From JBQTKD01 sp052389435 (GTDB lineage: Bacteria; Actinomycetota; Actinomycetes; Sporichthyales; Sporichthyaceae): a stretch of DNA of 18,045 nt. Positions within the stretch are counted from its first letter, which is position 1. The number at the start of each line of letters is the position of its first letter. Below are positions 7,442 to 13,912 of the stretch, piece by piece. The position numbers and the translations under genes are program-made. The stretch lies in the NCBI GenBank assembly GCA_052389435.1, contig JBQTIB010000191.1, positions 1 to 18,045 of the forward strand. The letters run 5' to 3'. The notes beneath the pieces are model-generated. The model worked only from the letters and a program-made list of their open reading frames with translations. It made no database searches and had not been told where the DNA came from.

Positions 7442-7647
7442 TCGGGTCTGCTGACCCCCTCGACGAGAACGCAGCGACATCACAGCCACCCAACCCCGAC
7501 CGGCCGGGAAGCCGGGGCACGTCACATGGCCTGTGCTGCGGGCGTGTCGAGTGGGTCGTCCAGGGGCGACGCAGGCGCGTCGACGCGACGTGCTGAGAGG
7601 TGGTTCCAACCGGGCGCTAGGACACCGGCTACAGGCATGGCGATAGG

Positions 7648-8589
7648 TCAGGAACGGCGTCGCTCCCTGCGCAGGAGGGAGCGCAGAGTCTCGGCGTTCG
7701 CGTAGCCGACCCGTAGCGCGATCTCGGCGGAGGTGAGGTCTGTGGTTGCTGAGAGGTGCCGAGCTCGTTCGATGCGAAGCCGTTGGACGAAGCCGAGCGG
7801 AGTGAGGTTGAGCGCCGCACGGACTCGTCGTTCGAGGGTGCGCCGGCTGGTGCCGAGCGACTGCGCGACGAAGGCGACGTTGAACGGTTCGTCCAGGCGG
7901 GCGCGCACGAAGCGTTCGAACTCGACGACGATCGGGTCCTCGTGCCGGAGATGTTCGTAGGCGACGAAGGCCGCCTGCGACGGACGCTCGTCGATGATGA
8001 GGAGCTTGGCGACATGTTGGGCCAGGTCGGGGCTGATCGATCGCACGAGTGAGAGCGCGAGGTCGATGTGGGCGAACGCGGCGCCGGCGGTGACGAGGTT
8101 CCCGTCCACGACGACCATGGTGTCGAGATCGAGGGCGACGGTCGGATAGCGCTTCAGGAACTCCGGCCCCAGGAACCAGCTGGTCGTCGCCCGCCGATGA
8201 TGCATCCGTCCGGTCTCGGCGACGGCGAACACGCCGGTGCACGCCGCGGCGATCCGGGTGGTCGCGTCGTCGAGGCGCCCGAGCGAGGCGATGACCGAAC
8301 GAGCATCTCGGCTCTGGAGGGCGTCGTTGGTAGCGGCGGCCGTGAGGGTTCCAAGCGCAGGGACGACGACCACGTCGAACTCTCCGGACTCCGACAGCGG
8401 GTGGTCAACCGACAGGGTCATCGATGCCGTCGTGGTCACTCGCCGTTTCGGTCCGAGGATGGCGAGTTCGATCGGGTCGATCCGCGGGTCGATATCGCCG
8501 CGGGCTCCGTCGGCCACCCGCACGATGTCGATGACCGACGCGACAGCCGAACCGAAGCAGCCGTCGATCGCGATCAGTCCGATACGCAT
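7648..8589 (-). CDS. GlxA-type AraC-family transcriptional regulator with DJ-1/PfpI-like domain
   Basis: This 313-residue regulator has an N-terminal DJ-1/PfpI-like (class I glutamine amidotransferase fold) sensor domain (about 1-185). It includes MRIGLIAIDGC, FDVVVVPALG and the nucleophile-elbow region IAAACTGVFAVAETG with Cys117. A C-terminal AraC/HTH_18 DNA-binding domain (about 225-310) includes NVAFVAQSLGTSRRTLERRV, the P-L-G-F-V-Q-R-L-R-I-E-R-A-R linker and EIALRVGYANAETLRSLLRR. I chose ATG 8589 because MRIGLIAIDG is the usual family start. A -10-like TATTGT lies 7 nt before it, as in a leaderless transcript; an upstream ATG at 8631 would add 14 residues. It is divergent from the monooxygenase gene, which is its likely target. 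Its ligand is unknown. Confidence 0.9.
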   Translation of the reverse strand: MRIGLIAIDGCFGSAVASVIDIVRVADGARGDIDPRIDPIELAILGPKRRVTTTASMTLSVDHPLSESGEFDVVVVPALGTLTAAATNDALQSRDARSVIASLGRLDDATTRIAAACTGVFAVAETGRMHHRRATTSWFLGPEFLKRYPTVALDLDTMVVVDGNLVTAGAAFAHIDLALSLVRSISPDLAQHVAKLLIIDERPSQAAFVAYEHLRHEDPIVVEFERFVRARLDEPFNVAFVAQSLGTSRRTLERRVRAALNLTPLGFVQRLRIERARHLSATTDLTSAEIALRVGYANAETLRSLLRRERRRS

Positions 8590-8596
8590 GGCGCGA

Positions 8597-8602
8597 ACAA
8601 TA
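8597..8602 (-). promoter_or_regulatory. Predicted -10 of a leaderless promoter for the GlxA-type regulator
   Basis: TATTGT on the minus strand is followed by 7 nt and then ATG 8589. No good -35 is seen at the usual spacing. The palindrome CGTATACG (8613-8620) lies just upstream in the divergent gap. Confidence 0.4.
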
Positions 8603-8696
8603 GCAATACTGTCGTATACGCCACTCCCCATCGGCCCTCGCTCGTCATACGCTGAACTCGCCCCACGAAGAACCCCGACTTCAAGGAGAACCCCTC

Positions 8697-9008
8697 ATGT
8701 CCACACCCGCATCACTTCCGTATGCCTTCGTCGCCAAGATCGTCGCGGCCGATGGACAGCACGACGCGCTCGCCGATCTGCTCGCCGGCGCTGTCGCACT
8801 CGCCAACGAAGAAGTGGGAACGATTGTCTGGTTCGCGGCTAGAACCCACGCCGACACCTTTTGGATCTTCGATGCATTCCCCGACGAGGCCGCTCGCGAC
8901 GCCCACGCCAACGGCGCCATCGTCGCAGCCCTGATGGCCAACCAGCACCTCCTCGGCGCAGCACCCGAGATCCTGGCGGCCGACGTCCTCGCGTCCAAGC
9001 TCCCGTAG
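8697..9008 (+). CDS. Putative quinol/antibiotic biosynthesis monooxygenase (ABM fold)
   Basis: This 103-residue protein has the size and layout of the ABM ferredoxin-like dimeric monooxygenases: an N-terminal strand YAFVAKIVAADGQHDALADL, a helix LLAGAVALANEEVGTIVWF, a strand TFWIFDAFPDEAARDAHANG and a final helix AALMANQHLLG. The F-x-x-F/Y-P-D-E-A-A-x-x-A-H pattern is typical. Such enzymes oxidise quinols or aromatic substrates without a metal or cofactor, and some act in detoxification. The ATG start has AAGGAG with about 8 nt spacing. It is transcribed divergently from the GlxA-type regulator, which probably controls it. The substrate is not predictable. Confidence 0.85.
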   Translation: MSTPASLPYAFVAKIVAADGQHDALADLLAGAVALANEEVGTIVWFAARTHADTFWIFDAFPDEAARDAHANGAIVAALMANQHLLGAAPEILAADVLASKLP

Positions 9009-9222
9009 TCCGCCAACGCACGAGACGATCGCGCCCCGCCGAGCCGTCGGACCCGACCGCCTCGACACCCGCACCACGTTGACGATCCCCGACGGGCCGA
9101 TCACGAGGGGGGCCAGGCAACACCAGGCGCAAGCCTGGAGCGGCACTGGTTCACCGGTGGTCATCGAGAGAGCCAGCGCGGTTCCATGGCAGCGCAACTG
9201 TGTCAACTTGCCCTCCGTCCCG

Positions 9223-9351
9223 CTAGGGCACCGTGGGTTCAGGGACGACCCGCTCTACAAGTCGCGGCGCACGCTGCACACCGGCGCGGACCTGCTCACC
9301 GACAAGCAGAGCGACAGGCTACGCGCGCTGTTCGTTGATGACGCTCACGTG
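9223..9351 (+). pseudogene. ISL3-family transposase, internal/C-terminal remnant
   Basis: The frame encodes LGHRGFRDDPLYKSRRTLHT followed by GADLLTDKQSDRLRALFVDD. This is a recognisable ISL3 transposase region (L-G-H-R-G, D-D-P-L-Y, R-R-T-L, L-L-T-D-K-Q). It stops abruptly at AHV, where the normal family sequence would continue with E-V-E-A-T-W, and is joined to the last five bases of the right terminal repeat. The frame stays open across the junction into segment 3 of the interrupted gene. The stretch 9009-9222 before it holds nothing I can name. Confidence 0.75.
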
Positions 9352-9355
9352 AGCC

Positions 9356-9363
9356 TGATTGGA
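9356..9363. repeat. Target-site duplication TGATTGGA, right copy
   Basis: This is identical to 7246-7253. The interrupted gene resumes at 9364 in frame. Confidence 0.85.
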
Positions 9364-9969
9364 GTGTTCTGGACTCGTCTCGGAACGCCGACGCCCGACT
9401 CGGCGAGCGGAACGGTTCACGAGATCAAAGATGCTCAGGACGCCGGGAAACAGGTCCTGCTCTACTTCTCCGATCGGCCGGTTGTGCCGGGCTCGGTTGA
9501 CCCTGAACAGCTGGCGGCAGTGCACAAGTTCAAGGAGGAGGCGCAGGCTTGGGGGCTGATTGATCGCTTCGATCTTCCCGAGACCTTGGTGGAGAAGGCG
9601 CGGACCGCGTTGCTGCGACTCGTGAGGGAGCAGTACGAACTGCCGACGGCTGTTCCGGCGGGGTTTACCCGCGCCGCTGGGCCCAGACTCCTCGCCGAGT
9701 TTGTGCGTGACCAAGGCGGTTCATCGAAGCTCTACGTCGCCAACACGGGCGATGCCTCGGCCCGCGATGTGCGCGTCTCCCGGACCGACGGCCTCGATCG
9801 GCCCGCGATCTTCGATCTCGACGAGCCCGTTGCTGATCTTCCGCAGGGCGCCCACGTCCACTACCTGGTCAGCAACGGAATGGGCGGCCCGTCTTCGTTC
9901 GGCATCGAGATGGCATGGCAAGACGACGAGGGCCGCGAGTACTCGGAGCGGCAAACCATTCGCCTCTGA
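9364..9969 (+). pseudogene. Interrupted DUF4062/TIR-like gene, segment 3 of 3 (C-terminal part)
   Basis: The final 201 codons run to TGA 9967-9969. They open with VFWTRLGTPT and SGTVHEIKDAQDAGKQVLLY, the rest of the DUF4062/TIR-like nucleotide-binding-type fold. A helical linker (VEKARTALLRLVREQYELP) follows, then a C-terminal beta-rich region of about 95 residues, beginning near LLAEFVRDQGGSSKLYVANT, that resembles an Ig-like sandwich. With segments 1 and 2 it gives an uninterrupted 279-residue protein. Today this part is open from TTG 9079 through the ISL3 remnant, so a 296-residue chimera could be made, though I doubt it is. Similar TIR-like proteins occur in immunity and signalling; function here is inferred only. 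Confidence 0.8.
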
Positions 9970-9974
9970 GCTGT

Positions 9975-9993
9975 GGCCCGTCGTGGACGGGCC
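9975..9993. terminator. Hairpin between convergent genes
   Basis: GGCCCGTC-gtg-GACGGGCC is a perfect 8-bp GC-rich stem with a 3-nt loop. It begins 5 bases after the interrupted gene's stop and lies 25 bases before the stop of the convergent nuclease gene. It suits a bidirectional terminator but lacks a T tract. Confidence 0.5.
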
Positions 9994-10017
9994 CGACACT
10001 ACCGACGACGCGGGGGC

Positions 10018-11571
10018 TCACTCCTCGTTCGCCGCCGCCGCGAATGAGTCGACACGCTTCGTCATCGCAACGAGGGCCTCGGCCAGCGCGGCGGTCGTCA
10101 CCGTGGGGCGCACCGGGCGATGGCGGTAGACGAAGTCGGGGTTGAACCCCAACCAGTCGCCGACCCCGTAGGCCTTGGGCCGCAGGTGGTCACCGAGGAT
10201 GGCTTCGATCTCGGTGTGGTCGAAGAAGTCGAGGTGTTCGGCCTCCACGATGCGCTCGCGTTCGGCGCGAGCGGCGGCGCCCTGCAGGTGCTCGTCGCCG
10301 AGTCCGATCCAGTAGCGCAGTTGGCCTTCCTGGAACTGCCATCCGATCCGACGGTTGCCTGGCAGTGGCCGCCAGTAGGTGATCAGGCCGTCGCGATCCC
10401 CGCCGACCTCGAAGCTCTTGGGTTCTGCGAATCCTGCCTGGATCACCTGGGCGAGCTGGCTGAAGCGCATCTTGGCGATCGACGCATCTAGCCCGTGGTC
10501 GGGAAGGTCGGCGAGTAGGTCGGTGACGATGAATGGCTCGTCGAGGGCCTGGGCGGGGTCGACGGCCTCGGCCAGGGCCACCAGACGCCGGACCAGGACC
10601 CGGTACTGCTCGAACTGCGCACCGATGGGACCGAGCGGTGCCGGATCGATCAGGTCGAGGGCTTCTGCCAGCTCCCGGTAGCCGACGTGGACCCATGGCG
10701 GGGGGAGCGGGAAGGTGGGGGTCATCAGGCTGAGCAGGACGTAGCGGGTGCCCGCCGCGCCGTCCGGCCCGTGGGCGGGGGACCACGGCAGCGGGTAGGA
10801 GTTGTACTTCGTCAGCTGTGCGGGGTAGGGGACGGAGTACAGCTTGTTCTCCACCACGACCTTGGGGTGGGCGCCCACCGGGTCGACGACGACGTCGAGG
10901 TTGCGGCGTTCCCGCCAGATCTCGACGCGATCCACCATCGGGTACGGCTCGTTCCCCAGCAGGGCCAGCAGTGGGCGCATGGGGCCGGGATGGCGGTGCA
11001 GCAGCCAGGCCAGGGTGTTGGAGTGGAACAGTTCCTGCCCGGCGCGGGACTGGGCCCACAGCAGGTCCTCGCCGAAGGCGTCGAAGAGCGGACGTGCCCG
11101 CTCGACCAGGCCAGGCTCCGCCGGGGCCTCGGCCAGTTCGAGGTTTGGCTCGGTGTCGATGCTCGCCTCGTTGGAGGGCGAGACGGCCTGGAGGGACGCC
11201 ACGGGCAGGTAGCGCACGGGGTTGGCCGAGCCGGGCCGGAACAGGTGGGACACGTCCCGACCGAGGTAGTCGTCGCGGTCGGAGGCGACGGCGCCGGCGA
11301 ACCCGATCCGGTTCTCCTCGCCGGGGACTGGGGACGTCAACCACTGGACGGGTTCGTAGACCTCGCGGACGATTCCGCCGGCGACTGCAAGTACCCGGCG
11401 CACCCGGTGGGCGTTGGCGGCGGACATCACCCACCAGCCGCGGGTGACTTCGTAGAGCTCCGCGGCGCTCATGTCCTGGCGCCAACTTCGGTTCAGTCGC
11501 AGGAGCAGCGCGAGATCGCGGCTCGGCTGGTCTTCGCTCGCCGCAGTGCACTCCGCGGGATGCCCGGTCAC
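10018..11571 (-). CDS. PD-(D/E)XK nuclease-like protein with a YEVTRGWW N-terminal domain
   Basis: This 517-residue protein is second in a two-gene operon. Its N-terminal domain (about 18-125) has ELYEVTRGWWVMSAANAHRV, GGIVREVYEPVQW and YLGRDVSHLFR...NPVRYLPV. This arrangement occurs in uncharacterised actinobacterial proteins and suggests a small ligand- or DNA-binding fold. The central region (about 165-300) matches the PDDEXK_4-like nuclease superfamily: FHSNTLAWLLHRHP, RRNLDVVVD with D226, and VVVENKLYSVPYPAQLTKY with E241 and K243, giving the D...ExK signature. The C-terminal 200 residues contain two tryptophan-rich strands and are unassigned. GTG 11571 overlaps the upstream TGA as GTGA. 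The reading frame stays open far upstream, but that part is a shadow of the upstream gene. A role in DNA cleavage or defence is inferred. Confidence 0.75.
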   Translation of the reverse strand: MTGHPAECTAASEDQPSRDLALLLRLNRSWRQDMSAAELYEVTRGWWVMSAANAHRVRRVLAVAGGIVREVYEPVQWLTSPVPGEENRIGFAGAVASDRDDYLGRDVSHLFRPGSANPVRYLPVASLQAVSPSNEASIDTEPNLELAEAPAEPGLVERARPLFDAFGEDLLWAQSRAGQELFHSNTLAWLLHRHPGPMRPLLALLGNEPYPMVDRVEIWRERRNLDVVVDPVGAHPKVVVENKLYSVPYPAQLTKYNSYPLPWSPAHGPDGAAGTRYVLLSLMTPTFPLPPPWVHVGYRELAEALDLIDPAPLGPIGAQFEQYRVLVRRLVALAEAVDPAQALDEPFIVTDLLADLPDHGLDASIAKMRFSQLAQVIQAGFAEPKSFEVGGDRDGLITYWRPLPGNRRIGWQFQEGQLRYWIGLGDEHLQGAAARAERERIVEAEHLDFFDHTEIEAILGDHLRPKAYGVGDWLGFNPDFVYRHRPVRPTVTTAALAEALVAMTKRVDSFAAAANEE

Positions 11572-12791
11572 GGCAGCCCCGCTCGGTCGAACTCCTGCTG
11601 CAGCCGCGGACGGCGTCGGTGTTCTTCGCGCAGTCCGGCGACGAGGTCGTCGACGTCGCCTGCCTTCTCTGCCCCGGCGGCGAGCTTGCGCATGGTCTTC
11701 AGCCGTCGCGCGGCGATCTGGTAACTCCGGGCGTCGGCTCGGACGAGATCGCTCTCGACGAGCATGGCGAGGACCGGGAGAACGGCGAGCGGGTCGTGCT
11801 TCTGGTACTCCTTCACCAACCGTGTCCAGGTGTCGGTGCAGGACAGGCCGAGGGTGTGGGCGAGGGTCCAGGCCTGGACGGGGTCGCGCAGGGTGAGCAG
11901 GGCGAACAGGACGGCGTCGCGGGGCGAGTCGGCGAGGCGGTCGTACACGCCAGTCTGCAGCGTCGGCCAGGTGGGGCCTGCGACCTCGTGCAGGGCGGCG
12001 GCGGTGCCGGAGCAGGGCCACCGGTCGAACACGAGCTGGCGGGCGGCGAGCAGGTCGTCGGGGCGGTGCCGGGCGAGCAGGGTGCACCAGTAGTCGCCTG
12101 CGGCGCGGGCCTGGTGGCCGTCGTCGAAGTCGGTGGCCTGCTTCGCCCAGTCGATGGCGAGGTCGGGGTAGTCGGCTTCGGCGAGTGCCTTGGCGGTGTC
12201 GTGCAGCCACGCGGCGACCTTGCGGTCCCGGGCGTGGGTGGCGACGATCGCCTCGACGTCGCGGTCGTGCACGGCGAGGCGTTGGGCGTTCCAGTCCAGC
12301 ACGAACCATTCGTGGGAGTGGGCGGAGTTCCACCGCTCGACCGGTCGCGGTCCGAGTCCGGTGCGGACCTCCTCCAGCCGGGCGCGGTAGGCGGCCAGGC
12401 CCTTCTCGCCGAGGGCGGGGGCGTAGGCGGCGGGGTCGAGTTCGAAGTAGTCGACCTTGCCGTGGAACTGGAAGTCGATCATCCAGGCGACGAGCTTCGC
12501 CGCGGGCGTCTTGGCGCGGGCTGCGGCGGTCGGGTGCAGGTCGAGCAGGCGGCGGCAGGCGTCGCCGATGATGCCGCTTGAGTCGTCGGCCTTCGCGATG
12601 ACGCCCATGGCCGAGGCGATGGCCTTCTGGGTGACCGTCAGGACAACTGCCGGGTCCTCTGTTTCGATGGCTCGTTCGAGGGCGTCGACGGCCTCGTGCA
12701 TCTGTCGCCCGTGGGCGTTGGCGGCGCTCCAGCGCCACAGCTCCGCGCGGGTGCGGATGAGCGGGAGGACGGTGTCGGACAGGTTCGTCAC
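11568..12791 (-). CDS. DUF6880-like all-helical protein, partner of the nuclease-like gene
   Basis: This 407-residue soluble protein has no signal peptide or membrane segment and looks helical throughout, like a repeat or TPR-like scaffold. The block KLVAWMIDFQFHG...YAPALGEKGLAAYRARLEEV (about 99-142) and the later EADYPDLAIDWAKQA segment resemble the DUF6880 family; this is recalled by pattern and is moderate. A VERWNSAHSHEWFVLDWNAQ region lies near 155. The start is GTG 12791 with only a weak upstream purine-rich stretch; no in-frame ATG lies close. It is coupled by a 4-bp GTGA overlap to the PD-(D/E)XK gene, so the two products are probably made in fixed ratio and may act as a complex. Molecular function is unknown. 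Confidence 0.7.
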   Translation of the reverse strand: MTNLSDTVLPLIRTRAELWRWSAANAHGRQMHEAVDALERAIETEDPAVVLTVTQKAIASAMGVIAKADDSSGIIGDACRRLLDLHPTAAARAKTPAAKLVAWMIDFQFHGKVDYFELDPAAYAPALGEKGLAAYRARLEEVRTGLGPRPVERWNSAHSHEWFVLDWNAQRLAVHDRDVEAIVATHARDRKVAAWLHDTAKALAEADYPDLAIDWAKQATDFDDGHQARAAGDYWCTLLARHRPDDLLAARQLVFDRWPCSGTAAALHEVAGPTWPTLQTGVYDRLADSPRDAVLFALLTLRDPVQAWTLAHTLGLSCTDTWTRLVKEYQKHDPLAVLPVLAMLVESDLVRADARSYQIAARRLKTMRKLAAGAEKAGDVDDLVAGLREEHRRRPRLQQEFDRAGLP

Positions 12792-12808
12792 CCGCCGAAT
12801 CTCTCATG

Positions 12809-12829
12809 CTGCGCACCGGCGGCGCGCAG
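12809..12829. promoter_or_regulatory. Inverted repeat in the divergent promoter gap
   Basis: CTGCGC and GCGCAG form a perfect 6-bp dyad with a 9-nt spacer. They lie in the 71-bp gap between the DUF6880-like gene (minus) and the XRE regulator gene (plus). It could be an operator for the regulator, but GC-rich chance repeats of this size are common. Confidence 0.3.
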
Positions 12830-12850
12830 GCCACCGCGTAACATCAGTGC

Positions 12851-12856
12851 TACGTT
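12851..12856 (+). promoter_or_regulatory. Predicted -10 of a leaderless promoter for the XRE-type gene
   Basis: TACGTT is followed by 6 nt and then GTG 12863. No ribosome binding site lies before that GTG, which fits leaderless translation. The -35 is not convincing. Confidence 0.4.
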
Positions 12857-12862
12857 CGTGCG

Positions 12863-13216
12863 GTGGTGGACGGGCGCGAGGGCGGGCAGTTCTGGGCGGA
12901 CTTGGCGGACGACCTGAGTCGCCCGAACTTTGAACGCGACTACTTCTTGGCCTCCCTGCGGGTGGCGACCGTCGACGACGTCGTGCGCACCCTGGACGAG
13001 GCCCGGATCGCCCGGGGGATGACCAAGGCGGCGCTGGCTCGCGCCGCCGGGGTGCCGCCGGAGTCCGTCCGCCGGTTGCTAACGGCGCCCTCGGCGAACC
13101 CGCAGCTCGGCCTCGTGGCGCAGCTGGCGGCAGTCCTGGGCCTGCGGGTTCAGCTCCAGCCCATGACGGCGGCCGAGCGGAGCGCTACGGGCATCCTGCG
13201 AGGGTCGACTCGGTAG
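12863..13216 (+). CDS. XRE-family regulator with N-terminal FWADL motif
   Basis: The product is a 117-residue DNA-binding protein. The N-terminal part has the motif GQFWADLADDLSRPNFERDY, followed by a helix LRVATVDDVVRTLDEARIA. Then comes a Cro/CI-type helix-turn-helix (about 52-98) with RGMTKAALARAAGVPPESVR, RLLTAPSANPQLGLVAQLAA and VLGLRVQL. This resembles HigA-like antitoxin regulators, but no RelE/HigB-type toxin gene is next to it. GTG 12863 was chosen because a -10-like hexamer lies 6 nt upstream and the frame has no better start. It is divergent from the DUF6880-like/nuclease operon and may regulate it. The FWADL region recurs in the small protein at 13913-14140. Confidence 0.75.
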   Translation: MVDGREGGQFWADLADDLSRPNFERDYFLASLRVATVDDVVRTLDEARIARGMTKAALARAAGVPPESVRRLLTAPSANPQLGLVAQLAAVLGLRVQLQPMTAAERSATGILRGSTR

Positions 13217-13253
13217 CAACCGTCGTCCGCGGTTGCGGGTATGCGGTGTTGTC

Positions 13254-13268
13254 GACACTGGCAGTGTC
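13254..13268. promoter_or_regulatory. Palindrome in the AbiEi-like gene promoter, candidate operator
   Basis: GACACT-GGC-AGTGTC is a perfect 15-bp dyad. It lies 22 bases before ATG 13291, where the -35 region of the predicted promoter would be. The winged-helix protein encoded downstream is the natural candidate to bind it. Confidence 0.45.
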
Positions 13269-13278
13269 ATGGTTCCGT

Positions 13279-13284
13279 TACACT
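13279..13284 (+). promoter_or_regulatory. Predicted -10 of a leaderless promoter for the AbiEi-like gene
   Basis: TACACT is followed by 6 nt and then ATG 13291. No Shine-Dalgarno sequence precedes the ATG. This supports ATG 13291 over the further upstream TTG at 13246. Confidence 0.5.
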
Positions 13285-13290
13285 ATTGCC

Positions 13291-13857
13291 ATGACGACCA
13301 GGCCGATGGCACGGGACGAGCTGTGGGAAGCCGCGGTCGCTCAGCACGGTTTCGTGACTGCGCAGCAGGCCGCGGAGATGGGGATCGACAAGCATGCGCT
13401 GCAGATGCTGGTCCATCGGGGGACCTTGGAGCGCGCGGCCCACGGCGTCTACCGATTTCCCCGGTACCCGGTAGGCGAGCACGACCACCTGATGCTCGCC
13501 GTCCTGTGGACGCGGGTACCCGAAGCAGTTCTCTCCCACGAGACCGCCCTCGACGCCTACGGAATCAGCGACATCAACCCGAACCGCATCCACCTCACGG
13601 TCGGCAAGCAGCGCCGATTCCGCCGCGCCAGCGGAAACGATTACGTGGTGCACCACGAGGACCTCGCCGCGGACCGGATCGGCTGGTGGCAGGAGATCCC
13701 GACGGTGACGCCGGCGACGGCCATCGCGCAGTGCCTCGCCTACGGCACGCCGACTCAGTTGATCCGGCAGGCCATCGAGCGCGGTCATGCGCAGGGCTAT
13801 CTGATGACCTCCGAGCGCGACGACCTCGGGCGCGCTTTGGAGGCTCGGCATGGCTGA
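13291..13857 (+). CDS. AbiEi-like type IV antitoxin/transcriptional regulator
   Basis: This 188-residue protein has an N-terminal winged helix-turn-helix (about 9-57): WEAAVAQHGFVTAQQAAEMG, IDKHALQMLVHRGTLERAA and HGVYRFPRYP. It is typical of the AbiEi antitoxin domain, whose wing ends in G-V-Y-R-F/L. The C-terminal part (about 60-188) contains VLSHETALDAYGISDINPNR, IHLTVGKQRR and the helical region IPTVTPATAIAQCLAYGTPT. In the type IV AbiE system such proteins repress their own operon and counter a nucleotidyltransferase. No nucleotidyltransferase follows directly, so this copy looks like an orphan. It is followed after 55 bases by the small FWADL protein. The start was chosen from the leaderless promoter pattern. 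Confidence 0.85.
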   Translation: MTTRPMARDELWEAAVAQHGFVTAQQAAEMGIDKHALQMLVHRGTLERAAHGVYRFPRYPVGEHDHLMLAVLWTRVPEAVLSHETALDAYGISDINPNRIHLTVGKQRRFRRASGNDYVVHHEDLAADRIGWWQEIPTVTPATAIAQCLAYGTPTQLIRQAIERGHAQGYLMTSERDDLGRALEARHG

Positions 13858-13899
13858 TGAGCCCGTCGGCTGCGAGCACCACGCGACCCGCCGCGGTGT

Positions 13900-13905
13900 T
13901 ACGGT
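13900..13905 (+). promoter_or_regulatory. Predicted -10 of a leaderless promoter for the small FWADL gene
   Basis: TACGGT is followed by 7 nt and then ATG 13913. It is the third such arrangement in about 1 kb. Confidence 0.4.
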
Positions 13906-13912
13906 CCGATGC

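Larger units (their letters stand above)
7254..9355. mobile_element. Degenerate ISL3-family element carrying a regulator and a monooxygenase gene
   Basis: The 2102-bp insert lies between two TGATTGGA copies. The left end, GGCTCTTCCCAGATGAGG, matches the GGCTCTT start typical of ISL3-family ends. The right end keeps only GAGCC of the complementary terminus, directly after a transposase fragment, so the true 3' part of the element has been deleted. Inside are the first codons of the transposase (7364-7441), a later piece of it (9223-9351) and, between them, two cargo genes (7648-8589 minus, 8697-9008 plus). With most of the transposase and one end lost it should be immobile. Cargo-bearing ISL3 relatives are known, but here the cargo occupies the place of the transposase. 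Confidence 0.75.

Noticed and set aside
7097..8242. 381-codon minus-strand frame across the ISL3 left end and regulator
   Set aside because: It crosses the ISL3 end and its duplication and is the antisense or alternate-frame reading of better supported sequence.
11572..12834. Very long open frame on the minus strand (938 codons) running from the nuclease-like gene up to 12834
   Set aside because: The part upstream of 11571 is arginine/proline-rich and out of frame with the clearly coding DUF6880-like gene. The real start is the GTG overlapping that gene's stop.
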